Source: Gnetum montanum
Lineage: Eukaryota > Streptophyta > Gnetopsida > Gnetales > Gnetaceae
NCBI GenBank assembly: GCA_015680685.1
Contig: MNCI01016010.1
Span: 162,310 to 204,125, forward strand
Length of the DNA stretch: 41,816 nucleotides
Direction of reading: 5' to 3'
Shown: positions 34,200 through 41,816 of the stretch, one piece after another
How positions within the stretch are numbered: the first letter of the stretch is position 1
Layout of the letters: each line of letters begins with the position of its first letter
Translations under genes and position numbers: made by a program
Notes under the pieces: generated by a model
The model's input: only the letters and a program-made list of their open reading frames with translations
Told to the model about the DNA's origin: nothing
Database searches by the model: none

Positions 34200-35574
34200 A
34201 AATATAAAACATGGAAATATAAATGGATTAGAATAATGCATAGATAAATAAATTTAATTCTATTGAACACAAAGCTTAAAAATTAAAAATTTATTAAGAA
34301 AAGAATAAAGAATATGTTAGAGAAATGTGTACAAATGCTGCTTGGATGAGAAAAAAAGGGATTCACTTGTGCAAGAGTTCAAAGTCAGTTGAAGCTAAGA
34401 TGAATTGCTTCATGATCCAAGTGCTAAGACACTCTTGATGTTATCAAACCTTCATTTGCTACTGCAACCTTGGATTTGCCAATTGGATCACCAAAATCCA
34501 CCAAATCTCAAGGCCTCACTGCTTCCATGTTGGGCTTAAAGAGAATGCAAGTATGGGAACTTGCAATAGCTCTTGAGTGCCTAAAAGTGCCTCAATTATT
34601 GAATTGTATCTATGAAAATTTCTTGTAAGTGTTGAATCTTATCAAAAATTGCGAAAACTTGTGAAAAAAATGCAGAACATTGTGAGTGTAGAATATTGCC
34701 AAAAATGTTGAACCATGAGAAAAATCATTGGAACCCTTCAATGGTGTTTGAGGCTGGCTTTTATAGGGTCTTTGGGCCATGAATGGGGTTGCAAATTGGC
34801 CATGATTGGGCAGAAAATTGGCTACAAAATGGTTGCAAATTTGATGTAATTTTGCTACAAATTGGCTGTCAAATTTATGTGAAATAAATGCCCAAATTTG
34901 GTGGGTTACTATACATAGTAAGTGCTTCCCCCATAGTCATTCCATTTATTATAAATAGTAACCAGGGCACACCTTCCACGTTGGAGATGAACCTTCCATG
35001 TCAAGCTCTCCACCATGCTTGTTGAAGTGGTGAGTCAATGTTGAAGTGCATGTATTAATGAATTTTATTTCTTGTAGCTTCCATGTTGGGGGATTGAATT
35101 TTCCATGCTAGGGGAAAAACTTTCCAGGCTAGGGGAAAAGTTTCCAAGCTATGGATGGGGGAAAAAATTTTAAGGTTGGGGGTAAAGTTTCCAAGCTGGG
35201 AGGAAACTTTCCAAATTGTGCATTTGGTCTTCATGTTGATGGGGAGCCAAACCCCCCATCCTTCCACACTAAGGGTAGGTGAGATCTACCCCCTGTAGGT
35301 GTTTCTAGCATAGAAAAATGCATACCCCCATAAAACCCATCATATTACCTTTTTTGGCATCCCAAAAGGCATGTTTGACCCCCCCAAGCCCAAATATAGA
35401 CACTGGGTGATATTTTTTACTTAGGGAATGAGGCTTTGACCACTTATGAGAAATTTTTGAGCCCATTGTGGATTACAATTTTCACATTTATAATGAAATT
35501 TTTCCTTGGGTCTCATGGGATGAAAGCTACATGATGGAGATTGGTTATAACATGCAAAATTTTGTGGTGTTTCA
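34200..35574 (-). repeat. Probable 3' LTR of element B
   Basis: On the - strand it begins TGAAACACCACAAAATTTTG at 35574, preceded by a purine tract (AAAGAGGGACCAT, 35575-35587). A TATA box reads CCCTATAAAAGCC near 34752-34764. The interior has several CCATG/CATGG hairpin words like the array at 28656-31180. The outer end is uncertain (about 34180-34260), as no second copy is in the window. Confidence 0.6.
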
Positions 35575-35587
35575 ATGGTCCCTCTTT

Positions 35588-35825
35588 GTTGATGCCTAGA
35601 GGATTAACCCAAGAGGCACCAAAAAAGAATAAAAAACACCATTACATATTATAACACTATAATGCATATAGGCCACATGAGAATTAGGCTATCTAGGTCA
35701 CCAATGTTGCTAGTTTAAGGTCATGGTGGATCATGGTACTAGTTTAAGGCCCTAGTAGGCTATGTTGCTAGTTTAAGATTGTAGAGGGTCATTGAAAGTA
35801 GGCTTACATGTTGATGATCTATCAA
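35588..35825 (-). repeat. Element B 3' region with pol-flanking repeats
   Basis: Three units near 35695-35790 read GCTAGTTTAAGGTCATGGTGG on +. Their reverse complement matches the GTCC...TAAACTAGC units after integrase in element C, at the same place relative to pol. The rest has no visible feature. Confidence 0.65.
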
Positions 35826-37412
35826 CTACATGTAGTATGGCTTTAGATAGGAATGATTGAGTAGATTGACCAACTTATTTCCATCCATGTCGATTATTTC
35901 GAATGCTCCATTCCCATAGGCTCTAGTGATAAGAAACAACCCTTCCTCGTTGGTTGAGAATTTGTCTACATGTTCACGGATGACCTTGAGGACTAGGTCC
36001 CCCTCCTTAATCTTGTGCATGGTCAAGTTATGATGATGTTGTCACTTCTACCTCTCTTGATAGTGCTTGATTTGAGCAAGTGTTTGCATATGCTGCTCCT
36101 CCACCAAATCTAGTGCTACTATCCACAACTCCTTGTTATGCTCATCATTCATGAAGTTGGTCAATGCTACTCGAGGTGATGGAACTTGCAATTCAAAAGG
36201 TAAAATAGCTTTAGAACCATAAATGATGCTATAAGGGATCATGCTAGTTTCCATGTGATAGGTTGTTCTATATGCCCATAGTGCATGGAAAACCTGTTCA
36301 TGCCACTTCTGCTTGCTATTGTTGAGCATCTTCTTGAGCAAGTTGATGATGGCCTTATTGCTTGTTTTTGCTTGTTCATTGGCTTGAGGTTAGTAATGTG
36401 ATAAGAGAGAATGATTAATGACTACATTGTGAAAAAAATCCTTGGTTTCTTGGCTACTAAATTAAGGTCCATTGTCCATAACTATGGTCATGGGTATGCC
36501 AAAACAAGCTACAATGTTATCTAGGATAAATTTACAAGCTTGTTTAGATGTGATCTTCCTTAAAGGAATATCCTCAACCCACTTGGTAAAGTATTTCATT
36601 GTGGTGATGATGAAGCTATATCTTATGGTAGACTTAGGTGTTATAGGCCTAATGATATCCAACCCCCATCATTGAAATGACTATGTTATGTGGGTTGTAT
36701 GTAACTCAGTTGGTGATACATGTATTAGGTCGCTATATCTTTGGCATGTGTCACATCGCTTAACCTTTTGTAGGCAATCATTTTTCATATGGGGCCAATA
36801 CTAGCCTAATAACCTAATCTTAGTAGCCAGGGTTCTAGGTCCTATATGTACTTCACAAACACCCTCATGAACCTCCTATAGGACTATTCTAACTTCAATT
36901 TTACTTAAGTATTTTAAAGGTATGCCATCATAGGATCATCGACATAATGTGTTATCACCTACAATGACATACTGCTTTGATTTCTTGTGTACAACATCCT
37001 TATGATAAGTAGTCAAGTCTTGTGAGGATTCACCATGCGTAAGGAAAAATTTGATATCATCATACCACTCCTTGGGAGGAGTAGTATGAATGGTGGCCAT
37101 AATGGTATCCTTAGTGTTCTCTGTGATGGAAATAACATAGTCCATAGTTAAGGTGAAAAACCTACTAAACACATATAGTATCACATTAAGGGCTAATGTT
37201 GCAATTGCATCAACTATGACATTTTTGTTTTGGGGTATGTGTTGGATATCATCATCTATGAATTATTGCTATAATTTATTTTCTAGGTTACAGTAAGGTT
37301 GTAAATGCTTAGCCTTGTGTGTATAGACATTGGTTACTTGGTTAACCACAAGTTGTGAATCACCTTTGATGGTTAGGCCTCTAATTCCTAGGTCACAAGC
37401 TACCATCACCTT
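35826..37412 (-). pseudogene. pol: Element B pol: RNase H and integrase, Tat lineage
   Basis: The reverse strand reads from 37412 down to the stop at 35826. It covers RNase H to integrase linker, including WYDDIKFFLTHGE (36936-37184), a degraded zinc-binding part near 36750-36870, integrase core (36462-36662 and 36048-36400) and the C-terminal module (DKFSTNEEGLFLI, AYGNGAFEI). The first two catalytic Asp are present (MDII, VMDNGP). The Glu reads Lys (QAKTSNK where element C has QAEATNK), so it is inactive. Athila-2 interrupts RNase H at 37412. Confidence 0.9.
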
Positions 37413-38341
37413 TGATAAGAGTAGTTACTCTAGTGGTTACTCTAGCAGCTATTCTAATTATTAGAGCTATTACTCTAGTGATTACTCTAGCAATTATTCT
37501 AATTATTAGAGTGGTTACTCTAGTGGTTACTCTAGCAGTTACTCTAATTATTAGAGTACTTGCTCCCAAGTCTATAAATACAGTGCCCATGCACACAATT
37601 GGGAGAAGTCATTTAGTAGTCAAGTAGTGAAACTCTTGTAGTTTGTTTGAAAGTTAGAGTATTTTCCAAGTGCTTGTAGTAGGAGGTCTAAGTGTGGATG
37701 GATCTTTATTCGAGCATTGTATACCTGAGCACACCTCGTGTACAGCAATAAACATGAGCTCTTCGATTCATCTTTGCAACACTTGAGATTTCTTTTCTTA
37801 CGCATTTATTTTATTTTATTTTCTTATGCATTCATTTTATTTTATTTTATTCTATGTACTTTACATTTCTGTTATTAACACATCAATTCATTTTGATTAA
37901 TTAAGAAAATTGTTAAATTACACAAGCATGACCACTTCAAGCATGCGTGTAATGCTTGGTAACCTAGTAACAATTAGCATTTGGTAATCCCAGTAGTGTT
38001 GCACTGGTTCAGGATGTGTACGACAAGTGGGAATGGATGTTGGTGTTAGGATTAGTTAGAACTTAGTTAATGAGTAGTTAAGTTAAATTACTCACTTAGT
38101 TACCTCTCTCCTTCCCTACTAGCGTAGGACATAAAAACATAAAAGCTATAAAAATTATATGCCTCAAGCTTACTTAACCATACAATCGTGACATATAGGT
38201 AAGCTTGGGAAGATAATGATCAACCAACCCATCCTTGTTTCATAAGGGTGCATGAGCACTTAGTCCTTGGAATTCAACCAGATCGTGTGTGAAATGCTCA
38301 TATTCGTATGGTTGAGCGTAGGGGTACCTCGCCACTCATCA
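37413..38341 (+). repeat. 5' LTR of Athila-2 (929 bp)
   Basis: It starts TGATAAG and ends CTCATCA. It aligns with 3511-4539. The U3 minisatellite (37420-37570) is about 100 bp shorter than in Athila-1. A TATA box (TATAAATA) is at 37573-37580 and AATAAA at 37747-37752. Confidence 0.93.
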
Positions 38342-38360
38342 TTGGTGCTGTTGCCGGAGA
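38342..38360 (+). promoter_or_regulatory. Primer binding site of Athila-2 (tRNA-Asp type)
   Basis: TGGTGCTGTTGCCGGAGA matches the Athila consensus TGGCGCCGTTGCCGGGGA at 15 of 18 positions. All three differences are transitions. Confidence 0.85.
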
Positions 38361-38477
38361 CATAGTTGTTTGCGTGCTAACTAGAACATAGGAAATCATT
38401 CACATTGTTGGAACAAACCCTTGGGGTCGGTTGAGAAAATAATAAACAAGAATACATTGCACATTGAACAGACAAGT

Positions 38478-41400
38478 ATGTCTCCTTCTTCGTATGAAAG
38501 TGCCTTACCACCTAGGTTTAAAATAGGAAACAGTAGGTAACGTAATACACATGATGTTGATTCGCCAGTCCCTTAACAAGTTTGAGTGATATATATTCAT
38601 CCCGATGAGTATATACCAGACTTCACCTTTATCCTCCATCAAAATGAACAACTGTGTTGGTGAGACTTAGAAGGTAACATAGTGTTACCTCCTGATCATT
38701 TAGCTCCAAGCATGCTTCTTCGTGCTCTCACACGAATTGGCATGCTACACTTACATGCAGAATACATTGTGCAAGACCATGACTCAAGAGAATACCATCC
38801 CATAGAGGAATAATGTCAAAGGCACTTGCAACAGGAGAGACATCATAAATCTTTGAAGGGTAAGTGGTCCCAAGATGCCCCACATGTCTTAAGTGAAAAT
38901 AAGGGTGGTGAACCTACCTTAGGTAGTCGCCCATACAACGATGTTCCTCCCCTTGAATTTGGCCAAGGGATTTTGTATCAGGACCTTCATTCCACTATTC
39001 ATAACCTAGGTTTTGATACCCATGGGAACAAAAGATCCAAAAGGGAACACAAATTCATGATAAAGATGGACATTTTGATCACAATCATGATCGAGGCCGA
39101 GACTGCAAAACAGAAGGTAGCAGACACTGTCATGGTGACAATTCTCCTTCTTCTTTACATTCATCTTCTCCTTCATCCTCTCCTTCAGTATCCAGACAAA
39201 GTCATAAGGAAAAGGACCATGGGGATAAAGGTAGACAAAGTGGAAGTCATAGACGGAACAACCAAGAAAGGGGATGAGGGCACTTTAGAGAGTCATGACA
39301 TAGAAGAAGGGAGAATAGGGAACAATGTAGGCATCATAGATGCCATGGACAAGATGATCATGATGAATATGTTGGACATAACTGAGGCTATTAGAATTTC
39401 AACAAGGCATCAAAAAGATAGTAGGATCAAGAGATTAGATATGAACAACATCCCACGATTTGAAGGGGGATACAACGGTGATCCTTAGAATCATTTACAA
39501 GCATTCCATGATGTGTGCACCTTACAGAACATAGATAATGAATAGAAAAAACTTAAGTTGTTCCCACAGACATTAGTTAAAGAAGAAAAAAGTTGGTACC
39601 GGTCTTTAGAATTGAAATCCATTCATAGGTGGAGTACTATGTTAGAACTATTTAATGACAAGTACCAAATGTACTCCTGAGTGTCTAACTTGTGAAAGAA
39701 AATCCAAGGCTAGAAATAAGGAGGACATGAACCCTTGGATGCTACGATGGATCGATACTATGCATTGTTACATCATTTTCCTAGCCATGGTTATTCGAAA
39801 AGGGATCAACTATGCCATCTCGTGGATGGGCTTAGGCATGAAACAAGAAAAACCCTTGGGACTTATGCCCAAGGGAGACTATATGAGCTTAGGTCCCATC
39901 AAATTCAAAGACTATTGGAGCAATTTGCTAAGGAAGAAGGTGAGCTATGGAAGAGAGAAAGTGCAGAAGAGTATAATCGAGATCCTTCCCTCCGAAAGAG
40001 GGGATTAAGATTTTGCGAGGATGAAGAAGAGTCACCACTCAAAGAGATGGTGAATTGGAAAACTTTGCCTATCCAAAAAATGACATAAGAGGTTTTGACA
40101 AAGGTAGACCAAATATGGGATTCCCTAGACAATAGATATCAAACTGTTCTTAAAATAGTAGAGGATTCTAGAGAGCAAGGTAGTGAGAAAAGTAAAAAGA
40201 GAGAAGCTGAACATGCACGTAGCAAGGGTAAGGGCAAAGTTGCCATCATTGAAGAGGTTGTGGATTCAGAAATAGACAATGATAGTGGATGTGAGATATG
40301 TCAATATGACCACCCTAAGGGATGTTGCCCTATAATCTCACATCTACAGGAGTCTGGGGTGTATGCACTCAACCAATGATTAAACAAAAGGTAAACACCT
40401 TGAAGGTTACCTTATCCTCAAGGTAACCCAAGGCAGTTCCACCAACCCTTAACATATTATCCTAGTGGAACTCCACCACAACTGATTGAGTAATATCAAT
40501 AGTAGCAGCACCCAAAATCATGGGGAATGCCACCACCAAGGCAACAGTATCCTTACTGGTAACTTGACCCCTATGGATATTACGTGCAGCAACCAATCTC
40601 CCCATGTGACTTTACTGGTCACGTTACTCCTCAACCTCATTACCAAGCCTATGAGTATTATAGGACTCCCTCTTCTAGAGGTGATATTCTGCAAGCATAT
40701 CATCCTTCTCATCCACCTACATCTCTTCTACCAATAGCTCCACTACCACCTACTCGCATGATGCAAGGTGAAATCCCTACCTAGCCATAGCAACGTAACA
40801 CTGCGAGGGCTATTAACTCTTAACCTACTATTGGTTCCAACCACATGAAGAAAAGACCTTTCTTTAGAACCAATAGTCCAAGCAAGCCCTTGCAATCGCA
40901 AGTGGCTGATTCCTTAGATGCCTCAGTATCAATCAAAACCTCAAATCCCCCTTCAACCCAATCACTGCACTCAATGCATATGGTCATGTTAACACATGCT
41001 GTTATTGATTGGATCAAAGCTACCCACCTTCCCAGGAAATATTCTGATCTTGGAAGTCCCCTGATATACTTACAAATTGCTAGAAATTCACCATGCAAGG
41101 ATCTTTTGGATTCAGGTTCTAATGTCAACTTGATTTCTCAAGAAATGTACAAGTCCTAGAACTTGCCTCCATTGAAAAAGAGCAACATCTGTCTAGAGTT
41201 GGCCAACCAGTCCATCACTATCCCATTGTGACTAGTGGAAGACATTATTACCACTGTTTGTAGGTGGTTGTACCCAGCTAACTTCCTAGTGATTCAGGTA
41301 AACAATGGTAAGTGGGACTTCCCAATCATAATGGGAAGAGCATGGCTAAGCACCATCGACACATGCCTAGGAATCTGTGATCTTTCCCTAGAAATATAAA

Positions 41401-41816
41401 AAGAAAATACATTCAGAAAGATCAAGAAGAAAAAATTTTCATGTAGAGGTCATGGTTTGTGCAAAGTTTAGCATTGCTTGCATGCAATCAATGTGCACAA
41501 GTGATTAACATACAAAGATGCCTGTATGCAGTAGCCACACAATAGGAAGACACCTAGTGGTTGACAGCTGATCAAGAAAGTAGTTCACTCATATGCATGG
41601 AACCAATTAAGGATTTGACTTGTGCTTACATTGATAACATAGATGCATTAGAGCAAGTCCACCACCAAATTCCAAGTCTTAACCTTGAAAATATCAATTG
41701 GGGAAAGTTGGAAATCCCTGAGAAATTTAAGCAAGAGCCCCTCAAGGTGAAAACATTGCCCATCAGTATGGAATACATGTTCCTTAAAAATAGAAAATTG
41801 GTAATTATCAATGCTA
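38478..41816 (+). pseudogene. gag-pro: Athila-2 gag-protease, broken, runs off the window
   Basis: ATG 38478 opens a frame that holds most of the way to the window end, with many stops (for example 38541, 38571, 39486, 40086, 40377, 41157). The gag core is at 39430-39720 (IPRFEGGYNGDP, HLQAFHDVCTLQNI). A long helical, charged segment follows (39735-40260), then a short Cys/His motif CEICQYDHPKGCC near 40291. A Pro/Tyr-rich stretch is at 40440-40790. The protease has LLDSGSNVNLIS near 41102-41140 and IIMGRAWLS near 41327. Between about 39060 and 39360 another frame is Ser/His/Arg-rich and looks more like real gag, so compensating frameshifts are likely there. The last codons are the pre-RT linker. 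Confidence 0.88.

Larger units (their letters stand above)
37413..41816 (+). mobile_element. Athila-2: 5' part of an Athila-clade retrotransposon
   Basis: 5' LTR, primer site, leader and gag-protease are present. The window ends at the linker before RT (LKVKTLPISMEYMFL, a typical Athila motif). It sits inside the RNase H of element B. The left flank is ACCTT (37408-37412); the right flank is outside. It has the same orientation as Athila-1 but is a separate insertion, because the two flanking sequences differ. Confidence 0.92.

Noticed and set aside
1-41816. Athila-1 and Athila-2 as two ends of one rearranged element.
   Set aside because: The outer flanks differ (CTTTT at 4540-4544 and ACCTT at 37408-37412), the neighbouring sequences are unrelated and the U3 arrays differ in length.

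Overview
This window is plant nuclear DNA made almost entirely of nested, decayed LTR retrotransposons of the Ty3/gypsy superfamily. I see no ordinary host gene outside the elements, and no tRNA, rRNA or CRISPR array. GT-AG introns, plant-type TATA boxes, tRNA-primed LTR elements and C-to-T decay of coding frames point to a large, repeat-rich, heavily methylated seed-plant genome. The species cannot be told from this sequence.

Layout, left to right. (1) 1-4539: the 3' part of an Athila-clade element on +, here called Athila-1 (pol tail, post-pol region, 3' LTR 3511-4539). It lies against 4540-4958, an inverted piece of a repeat called S. (2) 5368-11515: element A, a Tat-lineage gypsy element on the - strand. 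It is split by a complete S insertion (5597-9348) with a perfect 8-bp terminal inverted repeat and the target duplication ATAGC. (3) 12837-28650: element C, a full-length Tat element on + with both LTRs, inserted in the 5' spacer of A (target duplication GTACT/GTATT). Its order is LTR, primer site, leader, gag-protease, a long middle block, RT-RNase H-integrase, tandem repeats, LTR. (4) 28656-34120: the rest of the A spacer, with ~180-bp hairpin repeats, then a second copy of the gene described below. (5) 34200-37412: element B, another - strand Tat element (3' LTR, integrase, RNase H). It is cut at 37412 by (6) Athila-2, 37413 to the window end on +, with 5' LTR, a tRNA-Asp-type primer site and gag-protease.

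The main discovery candidate is in the middle block of element C. Between protease and RT, on the antisense strand (23413 down to about 18930), is a gene with its own TATA box and seven inferred exons joined by GT-AG introns. It encodes a degenerate FCP1/NIF-like HAD domain, a second conserved domain, an acidic stretch and a coiled-coil tail. A decayed homologue lies antisense to element A (about 31180-34120, + strand), again upstream of the RT of its host element, and its first three intron positions agree. This suggests that an intron-containing antisense gene is an old standing component of this Tat family. Introns on the antisense strand are not spliced from the sense genomic RNA, so they can survive retrotransposition.

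All coding regions are broken by stops, and several pol copies have lost catalytic residues. Element C keeps its frames best. Two assembly gaps affect interpretation: 229 Ns at 18968-19196, and a single N at 24447 that stands for about 270 missing bases of RT.
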